A DNA stretch of 64,000 nucleotides, taken from the NCBI RefSeq assembly GCF_000568405.1, contig NZ_ARZY01000015.1, positions 33,599 through 97,598 of the forward strand. The letters run 5' to 3'. Within the stretch, counting starts at the first letter, position 1, and each line of letters begins with the position of its first letter. Under the pieces are notes generated by a model, which did not search any database, was not told the origin of the DNA, and saw only the letters and a list, made by a program, of their open reading frames with translations. This DNA is from Catenovulum agarivorans DS-2. GTDB lineage: Bacteria; Pseudomonadota; Gammaproteobacteria; Enterobacterales; Alteromonadaceae. This document shows, piece after piece, positions 1-9,524 of this stretch. The translations under genes and the position numbers were made by a program.

Positions 1-1
1 T

Positions 2-232
2 CTGATTAATCAACAAATTTGCAAAGAAGCTTTTAATCTGTCCACCCCTGAAAAAATATCCAAAGCGGAATTTTATAAACTGGCTATCGCAAATTATTCA
101 GCGGAAACACCCGCTTGTTTGCCCAGTTTAGTCGATAGCGGAGCGCAAAAGTTTGTATTAAGCGACAAAATAAAAACACTGGGTTATCAATTTAAATTTA
201 GCCAAATTAAAGACGCATTAGCACATTGCTAG
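2..232 (+). CDS. C-terminal end of an SDR/NAD-dependent epimerase-like protein (partial)
   Basis: Only the last 76 codons are in the window; the frame is open from base 2 to a TAG at 230-232. The translation ends with a stretch around KIKTLGYQFKFSQIKDAL, which resembles the tail of YeeZ/YbjS-type NAD(P)-dependent epimerase proteins, where a '..LGYxFxYP..' segment closes the protein. No Rossmann motif can be checked because the N-terminus lies outside the window, so the family call is inference. The stop codon is embedded in the left arm of a long hairpin that begins at 229. Confidence 0.55.
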   Translation: MINQQICKEAFNLSTPEKISKAEFYKLAIANYSAETPACLPSLVDSGAQKFVLSDKIKTLGYQFKFSQIKDALAHC

Positions 233-269
233 GACCATTAGGCCCTGGGGCCTATTGGTCTGGTCCTAG
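229..269 (+). terminator. Long hairpin downstream of the partial gene
   Basis: An outer perfect 9-bp stem (CTAGGACCA / TGGTCCTAG) encloses an inner perfect 7-bp stem (TAGGCCC / GGGCCTA) with a 2-nt loop. A TGGTCTGGTC direct repeat on the right side lets the outer stem slip between two registers. No T-run follows, so this may be an mRNA 3'-end stabiliser or a Rho-dependent end rather than a classical intrinsic terminator. Confidence 0.5.
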
Positions 270-305
270 TGAACTTATTAAATATTCTGATTTAGGGGAA
301 AAATA

Positions 306-788
306 ATGTTAAAAAGGATGACCTTAGCGGCTGTTTCGATGGTTTTGGCTAGTTGCGCTTCGACTTCAAATGATGATGCATATGTTGAAAAAACTTTCTT
401 AAAAATTCAGTTAGATGCCGGTGAGCAAACTATTTTAGATACCGAAGTTTTATGCGAGGGCGTGCAGCAGCTTAGGTTTGGTGATGAAGTTTCAGAACAA
501 GCTTATATTTATAAGAACTTTTTAGCCAAATATGTTTCTGGCTCGCTTGATGTGCAAAATACAGCTATTGATGGATGTACGGCAAATGTGTCGTTAACCG
601 CTCAGTTATATGCTGATGTGTCGAGTCGTCAACAGGTTAATGGTGCTCTGGTGTTTAATGGCGACTACCTGCAAAGTATTTCGCAGTCTGCGGTGGCAGT
701 TTCGCTTGAGCAAGGAAAATGGCAAGATTTTATTGCCGATGCTTTTATCCTGAGTATCGAAGCTGAAACTCGCAAAATACCTTATTAA
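306..788 (+). CDS. Small lipoprotein of unknown function
   Basis: The 160-residue product starts MLKRMTLAAVSMVLASC, a short positively charged n-region, hydrophobic core and lipobox L-A-S-C at about residue 17, so it is predicted to be lipidated and membrane-anchored. After the cysteine comes a Ser/Thr/Asp linker and a ~130-aa predicted beta-rich domain with two further cysteines. An AGGGGAA Shine-Dalgarno sits just upstream of the ATG. I do not recognise the family. It lies 78 bp before the giant GH30-like lipoprotein gene on the same strand and could be co-transcribed with it. Confidence 0.8.
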   Translation: MLKRMTLAAVSMVLASCASTSNDDAYVEKTFLKIQLDAGEQTILDTEVLCEGVQQLRFGDEVSEQAYIYKNFLAKYVSGSLDVQNTAIDGCTANVSLTAQLYADVSSRQQVNGALVFNGDYLQSISQSAVAVSLEQGKWQDFIADAFILSIEAETRKIPY

Positions 789-866
789 CCAAAAGTAAAA
801 AGTTGGCATTAACTTTGAGTGCAATCTAGTCTTAACAACAAAAGATTGACGTTTTCGAGGTTAAAC

Positions 867-3800
867 TTGCTGAATAAATTGGCTATTCTCTGCTGGGTTG
901 TGTTACTTGTTGGTTGTGGTGGCGCAAGCTCTGAGTCGGACAATAATAACCCAGACGAAGGAAATACAGGCGTAACTTTGCCCGAAATGGCCAGCCAGTT
1001 GGTTGCAAGTGGCAATAACCTGCCTAGCCAATGTGAATTTACCGCACAGACCATACGCCCTTTTAGTCAATGTCGAGTCACTTTTGCTATTCAATTGACA
1101 GCTGGCTCGGCGGCAGATGCCGCTTTTGTGGGTCAAGTTTCTGACGACAATGGGGTAAGTTGGACAAACCTCACTACAGATAGTCAGCTCAACTTCTTTT
1201 TAGATGCGCAACTTTATAGTGGTGATGTGCTTGTGCGCGCTAAAATGAATGCAAATGGCAGTGAGTTTTTAACGCAAAACTATGCTTATCGAATTGTCGC
1301 CAATTCAGTTTCGATTAATGCCGCCAATGATTTTGCTGAGCTGGCAACGATATATTTTACCCAAGGTGAAAATAAACAACTGCATTTGCCTAGCTGTAAC
1401 GATAGTGACGGAGATGCAACCAAAGTTGAGTTAAGTATTAATGGCCGCTATTGGTTAGAGCAACAGCCTAATGCCAAAGTCAACTTGGCAGCAAACACTG
1501 TATCTGAAGGTGATGTTCTGGCTGCGGCTTGCGTCGATAGTTTAGGCGCAAAGGCTAACGCGCCAGGGCAATTGCAAGTTTCTTTTGCCGCTAACCCACA
1601 ACAGAATCAAGCGCCTGTTGTTGCATTTGCAAACTTGGCCGACTCGGTTAAGTATTTCTCGTCGCAACTGCGAGACTATCAACAAGTGCCCATTTGCTTA
1701 TTAACGTCTGATGCGGATGGTGATGTTTTGACTGCCAGTTTTCAAGCGCGCATCGACAATATAGCGACAAGTGCAAGCCAGTTATTGCCATTAGCGACCG
1801 ATGGATTGTGCACTGAGTTGGATACCAGTGAATTAGGTGGCAACCAAGTGGTTATTTTGGCAGAAGTTTCTGACGGCGTGAATACAACGGCCGCTGAGCT
1901 TAATTTAGGCCTGGTGCATCGTGATAGTATACCAATTGCCACGAGCCAAAACTCCAGCTGTTTGGTTGGAGAGAATGCGCAAACTGTTAATCTTGATATA
2001 GATGCGGATGCGCAGTTTGATCCGGTTAGTTTGCAAGTTATTGATCTGGATAGTGAACAGGTATTAAAACAACTTAACATTCGCCAGCAAAATTCAATCA
2101 CCTTTGACTGTAACCAGCTTGGCCTGACCCGCTATCAAATTCGGTCGTCGAGTAGAGGTCAAGTTGTTAATAGTGTGGTGTATAGCCACTCGGTTACGCA
2201 ATCGGCTAATCAAGCGCCAGAGGTGAGTATTGACGTGACGGGAGATAGAGTCGGGCTGTTATATCGTGACAATCAAACACTAGAAGCATGTGTTGCTGCA
2301 ACTGACGGCGATAATGATAGTTTAACTGCCAGTTTAACCTATGCGTGGGATAGCCAACCAGCACAACCAATGATGTTAAGCAATGGCTGCGCAAGTGTGT
2401 CGACGCAAGGTCGAGGCGGTCAGCAACTAACCTTTTTTGCCACTGTCGATGATGGACAAACACAAATTCAGCAAAGCCTAGCATTGGGGCAAATTCACGC
2501 TGACACCATTCAATTTGCTCAATCAGAAAGTTTAAATTGCACCTTGGGGGCTGATGCGGTTACCTATTCATTTAGTTTACCGCCCGACAGTGAAGGTGAT
2601 GAACATACGCTCAGTGTTATTGAAGCAGATTCATCACAGCTTTTATTCTCATTAGGCTCAGCCACCCAAGGACAATTTCAACTCAGTTGTGAGCAATTGG
2701 GCAATACACCTTTTGTGCTGCGCACTGAAAGCCGTGGTTTAACCGTACAGTCAACTACCTATCAACACACAGTTACCCAACAGCCGAACCAAGCGCCTAG
2801 CATAGATTACAGTTTTAGCGCGGAGCAATTTAACGACAATTATCGTGATTACCAAACGGGTACTTTATGTTTTAGTACCAGCGATCCTGAAGGGCAAATG
2901 GTCACTCTTTCTGGGAGTTATACGTTTGACGGTCAACTTGAGCACACCCTTAATTTAGACAGTAACCAATGTATGACTATTTCGTTATTTGACCGTGGTG
3001 GCCAAACACTTGCGGTGCAAGCCAACGCCAGTGATGGAGAGGTTTCTAGCAACTTAGCCGTGAATATTGGCCCTATTTATAAAGACACCATTCAAATTGC
3101 GAGCAGTCAAGACAACAGCTGTACTCAAGGGGATGGCTCATTAACTTATAATATTAGTTTGCCAGTCGATATAGAAGGTGATGCAACTAATGTTAGTGTA
3201 TTTGATGCCAGAAACAATCAAGTTTTAGCCAACTTAGGGCAGATTGACAACCAAGCCAGTTTTGCCTTGTCATGTCAGCAGGCCGGTGTGTTAGAGTTTT
3301 ATGTGCGCAATCAAAGTCGAGGGCTGACAACTTATTCGCGAGTCTATCAGCATACAGTTAACACACCAACCAATACTCCGCCAACAGTTGCTTTGCTGTT
3401 GAGTGATCAACAAACTTATCAAGATAAGTTGCGCGACAATCACGAATTTGAAATTTGTTTAGATGCCGATGATGCCGATGGTGATAATTTAACGACCAGT
3501 TTGAGCTATAGCCTCAATGGCGGCGCGGAGCAGGCAATCAGCTTGAACTCTGATTGTGGCCGTTTCTCGACCAATGCATTAGGCAATCAAACGCTTGTAT
3601 TCACAGCTGTTGTAACTGATGGTATCGAACAAGTCAGTGCGCAAAAAACTTATCAAATTCATCAAGATACAGTGCAATTTGCCTATACCAATAGCCAAAC
3701 TTGCCGCCAAGGGGACGATGCTAGAATATATAGTGTTGAAGTTGCCGATGATATTGAAGGTGACAGCTATGCTTTGTCGGTTTATCACGCGACAACTAAT

Positions 3801-6800
3801 CAGTTAATTGCTAATTTGGGGACAAGCTCTCCAGCGAGTTTTTCATTAAACTGTAATGCAAACGGGGTGACCCCTTTTGTGATTCGTACTAGCAGCCGTG
3901 ATCTTTCTAGTTTGTCTGTTCAATATCAGCATGTTGTTGCTGCACAAAACAATAGCGCGCCCAATATAGATTTAACGATTAATGCTGATGCTCAGCGGTT
4001 TAATGGATTGTTGCGTGACCAACAAAGTATCCAAGTCTGTGCGAGTGTCAGTGATGCTGAAGATGCAGTGTTAAATACCCAAGTTTTTTACCGATTTGAT
4101 AACCAAACTCAGCAAAGTTTATCGTTGAATAATCTTTGTGGCAGTATAGATTTAACTTCACGAGGTGGACAGAATTTAACCATCGAAGGTTTTGTCAGTG
4201 ATGGTACAGCAACAGGTAATGACACCATTAATGCTGGTGTGATTCATTTAGACTCAGTGCAAACTGCACTGTCTTCAAGTGGTAGTTGCCGAGCGGGTGA
4301 GCAAGATAGTGTTTTTGCCGTACAAGTAGCCGCAGATGTAGAAGGCGATCCCTATAGTATTGATGTGGTGGATGCCATCAGTTTAGAAGTATTGGCATCG
4401 CTTGGGCAAATTACTGCTGGCACCTTTAGTTTGTCTTGTGATGCGATTGCTGCAGTTGATTTTATGATCCGTACAGTTAGCCGCAGCCAGGTTCAATATT
4501 CTTTGGTATACAGTCATGTTGTCAGCAACACCTTAAATGCTAAACCGACACTGACTATGGCATTGCAGCAACCTGAGGAGTTTAATAACCAACTGCGTGA
4601 TGGCCAAGAGGTTATGGTCTGTTTAGCTGGTAGTGATGCTGATGGCGATACCCTTAGTTATCGGGCTGCCTATCAATTTAGCAATGAATCCTTTCAAAAT
4701 CTGGCGTTAAACAGTGAACAGTGCGCGAGTATCAGTACGCGCAATCGAGGTGGACAGAGCCTAATCATTCAAGGTTTCGTCAATGATGCAGCCGCAGAAA
4801 CAACCTCGGTATTAAATGCGGGTGAAATACACCAAGATACGTTAGCAACCGCGGCAACAGTATCATCAGAATGTAGTATTGGTGAGACGTCAATTGAGTA
4901 TTCAATTGATCTTGCAGATGACGAGCAAGGTGATGCACGGGGGATTCAGGTGCTAAACCAGCAAACTTCAAGCGTTATTGCTTCTTTTACCGAAGGCGAC
5001 AATTATAACTTCTCTATGGCGTGCGATACTGTCGGCCAAACTTCATTTTTGATTCAAACCAGCAGTCGTGATCTAGTCACAGATTCAGCAACTTATACCC
5101 ACACAGTTAATCCGAGTTTAACCAATACAGTTGATGTCTGGCGCACAGCTGGTGACGCTAGTTTATTATTGACGCAGCGGGCGCAACAAATTTTGCGTGC
5201 CGGCATGGGGGGGGCGACCATTCAAGTTGATGTTAGTGATAGCCAGCCTGCTCAACAACTACAAGGTTTTGGTGCCAATTTAACTGACAGCGCAGCCAGT
5301 CTGATCTTTCAGTCAGCACAAGCTAGTAATATAGTAAATCAAATTTTTTCAACTGAGTCAGGCATAGGTTTACAGCATTTACGTGTACCGCTGTCAGGTA
5401 TGGGTGAGTTTATAGCCCGAGCGCCTCGAAGTTATAATGATATGTCTGCTGGTCTTACGGACCCTGAATTAAGCCAGTTTTCACTGGCAGACGATGAAGA
5501 TTATTTAATACCATTAATTCTGGATATACAAGATACTCAAGCTGATATTGCATTGCACGCGGTGAGCTGGAGTGCGCCCGCTTGGATGAAAGACAACGAA
5601 AGTTTTGCGGGTGGGTCGTTGCGAATTGAGTTTTATCAAAGTTATGCCGATTATTGGTTGGCGTTTATGCAAGGCTATCAGCAGCGCGGAATCGAATTTG
5701 CCAGCATTAGTTTGCAAAACCAGCCTCACTTAGAAGCAAACTTCCCGTCTATGTCGTGGTCGAATGATGATTACTTGTTGTTTTTTGAAGACTTTTGGTA
5801 TCCGACAGTCGGACAGTTTAGACCAACACCCGAGTTTTGGTTGTGGGATGGCAATTGGACAGATTTTGATAGCCAACAAGCGGCAGACCTTGCTGGCTTT
5901 GCGCGAAGCGCGTTAGCAGATGATTTTGTTTATGGGCGAACAAACGCCATTGCATTACAGTGTTATCAAGCAACGAATGGCGCGTCTGATTATACTCAGG
6001 CTATTAGCCAAATTTTAGCGCAAACTCGTACGCGGCCCGTGTATTTAACCAGTTGTCGTAATCAACATGATGGCCGTAGTTTTGGCCAATATTTAACCGA
6101 CACTATGACCGAGCTGTTAATGCCGGCGTTGAATGCTGGAGCATCGGCGGTTTTTTACGACAGTTTAGCGTTAGATGGCAGCAACGGGCCGGTGCAAAAT
6201 GGTTGCACGGATTGCCGTGGTTTAGTCACTATAGATAACTCTGGCAGCATGACTGCTAATCCTGAATATTATGCGTTTGGCCATATCAGTAAGTTTTTAC
6301 AAGACGGCGCTGTGTTGATTTCATCAACATCAGGCTCGCAAGATGTCGCAACACTCGCGTATAAAAATCCTGACAATACCGTGGTTGTGGTGTTAGTTAA
6401 CACTACAGTGAATACTCTTGATGTCGATGTTAACTGGCAGGGTCAATATACCCAAGTTGAGTTAGCAGCATACGACATGGTTAGTTTAATTTGGGATACA
6501 GATAATTCGCCTGTGGTTGATTTACAGCAAATAGCGCAAACTAATACGTTAGCACAAAATATTTATCAATTAATCGACTCGGCGCGAGATGACAATGGCT
6601 TATATCGACCATTTTTAAATGTTGATACAACAGACAATCATTTACGCAGTGGCAGCGCAACAGGTTTAGGGCTTATCGCCTTGAGTATTGCTCATAATAT
6701 GCAATGGGACAGTTCGGCAGCCGCGAAAATTGTGCAAACGTTGCAAACATTGAACGCTGAAAATGAAGCGGTTAGCCCAGCAACCAATGTTAACGGCTGG

Positions 6801-7658
6801 GTAGCTCAATACTGGAATGAGGATGGCAGTGTTGCACTCGAGTCTAGCTATTATTCTGCGATAGATACCGCCTTGTTGCTGGCAGGTATTAAATTCGCTG
6901 AAAAAACCTTCACGGGTGATACCGTCACCACTGCAGTAGATACTATAGTACAAAGTGTTATTTGGGATGATTTAGTCAGCAATGCGAGTTTGGGGGAGAT
7001 TAATTTAACCCAAGATGCAGATGGCATAAGTTTATCCAATCAAGGTGTCTATCACCAGCAAATGCTGGCGGTCTGGTTCGCGATGAATATGCAAGATGGC
7101 CTAGCAGAGCAAGTTTGGCAAAGTTATTATCAAACAGGCCAACAATTCCCGCTAGTTTATGTCGATGGAAATGCTTTACCTGCCGATGAAAACAGTAATT
7201 CAGTGTCTGCGCTAACCCATCAGCTTAACTTTTATTTAGTTAATCATATACTGAATTCGGCCAACTACCGCCAGTTGTTCTTGTCGCATGCGCAAGCCGA
7301 AAAAGTTTATTGGGATGAAAACTTCTCTGAGCCTTCGTATGTTTGGGGTTTTGGTTTAGATTCAAGCATTGACCATCATAGCAATAATATCGCAGACGTT
7401 AGTGTGGTTGCTGGATTTGTTGGTGCAGATGCGTCATTAGTTGCAGATGTGCTCGCTTGGCAGGATAACAACTTGGCAATTTTGGATACCCAAGTAAATG
7501 GGATTCAATTGCCATGGCGTTACGATGTCGATGACATCAGTTGGCAAAGCGATACTTTGGATATGCGAGCATTAGCCGTTATGTTGATGGGGTTATCTGC
7601 ACACCCTGGCTTGTTGGATGTGCAGTATTTCCGTCAAGTAACCAACTTTGAATTTTAG
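867..7658 (+). CDS. Giant repeat lipoprotein with GH30-like and glycoamylase-like domains; GH30 active site lost
   Basis: The frame is open from a GTG at 819, but the TTG at 867 has a GAGG Shine-Dalgarno six bases upstream and makes the protein begin with a clean lipoprotein signal (MLNKLAILCWVVLLVGC), so I place the start there (2263 aa). Residues ~245-1415 hold six ~195-aa repeats, each starting N-x-A/P-P, containing 'LRD/YRD..' and 'D.DGD' motifs and ending near 'SR...YxH.V'; they look like Ig/cadherin-type stalk units. Residues ~1428-1880 match GH30 (glucosylceramidase/beta-1,6-glucanase type): QGFGANLTDSAASLI, SWSAPAWMKDN, CRGLVTID and NPEYYAFGHISKF. The acid/base motif QNEP reads QNQP (Gln1619), and the nucleophile motif LTE reads LTS (Ser1729), so both catalytic glutamates are absent. 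Residues ~1885-2263 resemble PF10091 glycoamylase-like/GH144 proteins (SGSATGLGLIALSIA, YSAIDTALLLAG). It may be a carbohydrate-binding pseudoenzyme, or act through its C-terminal domain. The domain calls are pattern recognition; the substitutions are read directly from the sequence. Confidence 0.85.
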   Translation: MLNKLAILCWVVLLVGCGGASSESDNNNPDEGNTGVTLPEMASQLVASGNNLPSQCEFTAQTIRPFSQCRVTFAIQLTAGSAADAAFVGQVSDDNGVSWTNLTTDSQLNFFLDAQLYSGDVLVRAKMNANGSEFLTQNYAYRIVANSVSINAANDFAELATIYFTQGENKQLHLPSCNDSDGDATKVELSINGRYWLEQQPNAKVNLAANTVSEGDVLAAACVDSLGAKANAPGQLQVSFAANPQQNQAPVVAFANLADSVKYFSSQLRDYQQVPICLLTSDADGDVLTASFQARIDNIATSASQLLPLATDGLCTELDTSELGGNQVVILAEVSDGVNTTAAELNLGLVHRDSIPIATSQNSSCLVGENAQTVNLDIDADAQFDPVSLQVIDLDSEQVLKQLNIRQQNSITFDCNQLGLTRYQIRSSSRGQVVNSVVYSHSVTQSANQAPEVSIDVTGDRVGLLYRDNQTLEACVAATDGDNDSLTASLTYAWDSQPAQPMMLSNGCASVSTQGRGGQQLTFFATVDDGQTQIQQSLALGQIHADTIQFAQSESLNCTLGADAVTYSFSLPPDSEGDEHTLSVIEADSSQLLFSLGSATQGQFQLSCEQLGNTPFVLRTESRGLTVQSTTYQHTVTQQPNQAPSIDYSFSAEQFNDNYRDYQTGTLCFSTSDPEGQMVTLSGSYTFDGQLEHTLNLDSNQCMTISLFDRGGQTLAVQANASDGEVSSNLAVNIGPIYKDTIQIASSQDNSCTQGDGSLTYNISLPVDIEGDATNVSVFDARNNQVLANLGQIDNQASFALSCQQAGVLEFYVRNQSRGLTTYSRVYQHTVNTPTNTPPTVALLLSDQQTYQDKLRDNHEFEICLDADDADGDNLTTSLSYSLNGGAEQAISLNSDCGRFSTNALGNQTLVFTAVVTDGIEQVSAQKTYQIHQDTVQFAYTNSQTCRQGDDARIYSVEVADDIEGDSYALSVYHATTNQLIANLGTSSPASFSLNCNANGVTPFVIRTSSRDLSSLSVQYQHVVAAQNNSAPNIDLTINADAQRFNGLLRDQQSIQVCASVSDAEDAVLNTQVFYRFDNQTQQSLSLNNLCGSIDLTSRGGQNLTIEGFVSDGTATGNDTINAGVIHLDSVQTALSSSGSCRAGEQDSVFAVQVAADVEGDPYSIDVVDAISLEVLASLGQITAGTFSLSCDAIAAVDFMIRTVSRSQVQYSLVYSHVVSNTLNAKPTLTMALQQPEEFNNQLRDGQEVMVCLAGSDADGDTLSYRAAYQFSNESFQNLALNSEQCASISTRNRGGQSLIIQGFVNDAAAETTSVLNAGEIHQDTLATAATVSSECSIGETSIEYSIDLADDEQGDARGIQVLNQQTSSVIASFTEGDNYNFSMACDTVGQTSFLIQTSSRDLVTDSATYTHTVNPSLTNTVDVWRTAGDASLLLTQRAQQILRAGMGGATIQVDVSDSQPAQQLQGFGANLTDSAASLIFQSAQASNIVNQIFSTESGIGLQHLRVPLSGMGEFIARAPRSYNDMSAGLTDPELSQFSLADDEDYLIPLILDIQDTQADIALHAVSWSAPAWMKDNESFAGGSLRIEFYQSYADYWLAFMQGYQQRGIEFASISLQNQPHLEANFPSMSWSNDDYLLFFEDFWYPTVGQFRPTPEFWLWDGNWTDFDSQQAADLAGFARSALADDFVYGRTNAIALQCYQATNGASDYTQAISQILAQTRTRPVYLTSCRNQHDGRSFGQYLTDTMTELLMPALNAGASAVFYDSLALDGSNGPVQNGCTDCRGLVTIDNSGSMTANPEYYAFGHISKFLQDGAVLISSTSGSQDVATLAYKNPDNTVVVVLVNTTVNTLDVDVNWQGQYTQVELAAYDMVSLIWDTDNSPVVDLQQIAQTNTLAQNIYQLIDSARDDNGLYRPFLNVDTTDNHLRSGSATGLGLIALSIAHNMQWDSSAAAKIVQTLQTLNAENEAVSPATNVNGWVAQYWNEDGSVALESSYYSAIDTALLLAGIKFAEKTFTGDTVTTAVDTIVQSVIWDDLVSNASLGEINLTQDADGISLSNQGVYHQQMLAVWFAMNMQDGLAEQVWQSYYQTGQQFPLVYVDGNALPADENSNSVSALTHQLNFYLVNHILNSANYRQLFLSHAQAEKVYWDENFSEPSYVWGFGLDSSIDHHSNNIADVSVVAGFVGADASLVADVLAWQDNNLAILDTQVNGIQLPWRYDVDDISWQSDTLDMRALAVMLMGLSAHPGLLDVQYFRQVTNFEF

Positions 7659-7679
7659 CTCTACATAAAAAACTCGTGA

Positions 7680-8447
7680 CTACTGAACCATAACAACCTG
7701 GGCTGGGCTTTTGGCGATGGTGATATCGACTTTTCGTTGAAAAAAGTTACTCTCCAAGTCATCTTGCAAATGTGCTTGTTCCCCCTGTGCGGTAAAACTA
7801 ATGCGTTGTGCAGCTATGCCCATTTTTTGTAAAAACTTCGCGACAGATTGCGCCCTTTGTTGCGATAGTTGACGATTATAATTTGCACCTCCTCTTTGAT
7901 CAGCAAAACCCGTGAGCTGAATGTTTAAATCTGGCATGGCATTTAACAAGCGACTTACCCCTACTAGTTGCTGACGGTAATCTTCAGTCAGCTCGCTAGA
8001 TCCTGTTTTAAATAAAATTGTTAAGTTTAAGCTACGGCCCTGAGTAAAGGGGCTGGCATACATATCAATTTGCTGAGAGACTTGCTGTAATTGCAGTTTT
8101 TGTTGGTGCTGTTGCTGCTGTAAGTTTTGACTAAGTTGTTCTATTTGTAGTTGGTGCTGCGAATTAGAACTATAGACTTTTTCTAACTCAGCATGTTGTT
8201 CGTGTGAATGCCCAATTAAGCCACCAATGACAGCACCGACGACAGCACCTAGCGGTCCACCTGTTACTAATCCTAAGCTGCCGCCAGACAACAAACCAAT
8301 ATTTTCTGGTTCTGCCATTTTTTCCTGTGCATGTTCAACTTTTTGCTGAAAGTGTGTTTGCCATTTTTCTAAAGTTTTGTTTGCAGATGCATTGGCGGTT
8401 ACTGTCATTAACGATAAAGCTACAATAGAAGGTTTTATAATTTGCAT
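7680..8447 (-). CDS. pdsO: PdsO-like OmpA-family protein (dedicated sortase system)
   Basis: The 255-aa product has an N-terminal signal peptide ending near ANASA, then an amphipathic helix, a glycine-zipper segment (LLSGGSLGLVTGGPLGAVVG, ~residues 53-80), a Gln-rich coiled coil (~85-125), and a C-terminal OmpA peptidoglycan-binding domain (~140-245; TGFADQRGGANYNRQLSQQRA). In several marine proteobacteria an OmpA protein of this layout (PdsO) sits beside the PdsR/PdsS pair and a sortase. Here it is 1.2 kb from a matching regulator/kinase pair, with a solute-binding protein between. Its function is unknown; binding peptidoglycan in the periplasm is inferred from the OmpA domain. It is convergent with the giant lipoprotein gene (21 bp gap). 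Confidence 0.75.
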   Translation of the reverse strand: MQIIKPSIVALSLMTVTANASANKTLEKWQTHFQQKVEHAQEKMAEPENIGLLSGGSLGLVTGGPLGAVVGAVIGGLIGHSHEQHAELEKVYSSNSQHQLQIEQLSQNLQQQQHQQKLQLQQVSQQIDMYASPFTQGRSLNLTILFKTGSSELTEDYRQQLVGVSRLLNAMPDLNIQLTGFADQRGGANYNRQLSQQRAQSVAKFLQKMGIAAQRISFTAQGEQAHLQDDLESNFFQRKVDITIAKSPAQVVMVQ

Positions 8448-8587
8448 TGTGTTTCTCCAGAAGATTAAAAGTTAGCGACACATAGCTGGCTTTTTCTGCT
8501 GTGTCTGGAGGTCATTAAACACAAACAATCTGTTTTTCTTAGCTGTGAATCATGGCAATTCGCTGAGCAATTGTGGCGAAATTATGC

Positions 8588-9418
8588 CTAGAAATGCTTC
8601 ACGCGGAGCGCTTCCATTTGTTCAACAAAAGTTTGGATATTACCTGTACGCATAAATTGAGTGAAAAGGGGTCTAGCCTCAATTTCAAATTCGGGTTTGG
8701 TACTGCGATCAAAAAAATTGGAGGTACCATAAGCTTTAAAAACATGAGGAACTAATTTTTTGGCAAATGGGTGCTGTGGCAACCTGGCATTTTTATTGGC
8801 AGCTATTGTACCAATAGGTTGGGTGAGCTTTTCTTGGGATTTTGCTTTTGCTAAAAAGGCTAATAATTTTAGGGCAGACTGCTGATTGTTTCCCAGCGCA
8901 CTAACATGTATCGCATTTATTGGGACACTTTCGAAGCGTTTTATTTCGGCAATTTTCGGAAATGCAAAAAAATCGGTATCCGAGATGTGTTGCTCGCGTT
9001 TGAAGTCGTGAACTAGGTTAAACGGTAGGCCAAGAATTTTACCCTGTTGCGTGGTTGCGCTTTTTAGATGGCTAAAAGAGCGGTCAAGTTTGTTCTGTTG
9101 CCAGAAATCAGTTAACTCAAGCAATTTTCCTTGCTGGTGATAATTCAATAAGCGATAGCTGATCTGACCAAAAATGACATCCAGAGGTTTGCCTGAATGG
9201 GTATACCAGTTTTTGTCTATATCCAATTGTTTTATATCAGCCAAGCGGTGGCGGTTAATTTTAATGCCGGTCTGTTTAGTAAATTGAGTAAACAGCAAGC
9301 TTTGAGCGAGCACATTGGTCGAATTGTCGCCAATTGCAACATTTAATTCTGGCTGTTCAGCGGCTGCTCTGAAACAGTTTAATAAAAGAATTAAAGAGCA
9401 AATCAGCATTCTAAACAA
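8588..9418 (-). CDS. Periplasmic solute-binding-like protein
   Basis: The 276-aa product begins with a signal peptide (hydrophobic core LICSLILLLNCF, cleavage near RAAA-EQ) followed by LNVAIGDNSTNVLAQSLLFTQF, a layout typical of family 1 extracellular solute-binding proteins. 'PLDVIFGQISYRLLNYHQQGKLLELTDFW' style sequence (residues ~80-107) fits the 'D.....G.L..L' segment of that fold. It is shorter than the usual ~400 aa and no ABC permease or ATPase gene is adjacent. It lies between pdsO and the divergent pdsR-pdsS pair, so I infer it may be an accessory ligand-binding partner for the sensor kinase rather than a transport component. The fold assignment is moderate and the role is speculative. 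Confidence 0.6.
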   Translation of the reverse strand: MFRMLICSLILLLNCFRAAAEQPELNVAIGDNSTNVLAQSLLFTQFTKQTGIKINRHRLADIKQLDIDKNWYTHSGKPLDVIFGQISYRLLNYHQQGKLLELTDFWQQNKLDRSFSHLKSATTQQGKILGLPFNLVHDFKREQHISDTDFFAFPKIAEIKRFESVPINAIHVSALGNNQQSALKLLAFLAKAKSQEKLTQPIGTIAANKNARLPQHPFAKKLVPHVFKAYGTSNFFDRSTKPEFEIEARPLFTQFMRTGNIQTFVEQMEALRVKHF

Positions 9419-9524
9419 TGTGACATACTCCTTGACTTAGCGGGTTCATGGGTGGCCAACAACAAATTTAAAAATAGACAATAACCCAAGATTTTTCAAT
9501 TTTATTGAGGGTAAATAACAAAAT

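Noticed and set aside
4540..4860. Possible CRISPR-like or satellite DNA repeats in the giant lipoprotein gene
   Set aside because: The repeats are protein-level (~195 aa, diverged) and not near-identical DNA units with spacers.
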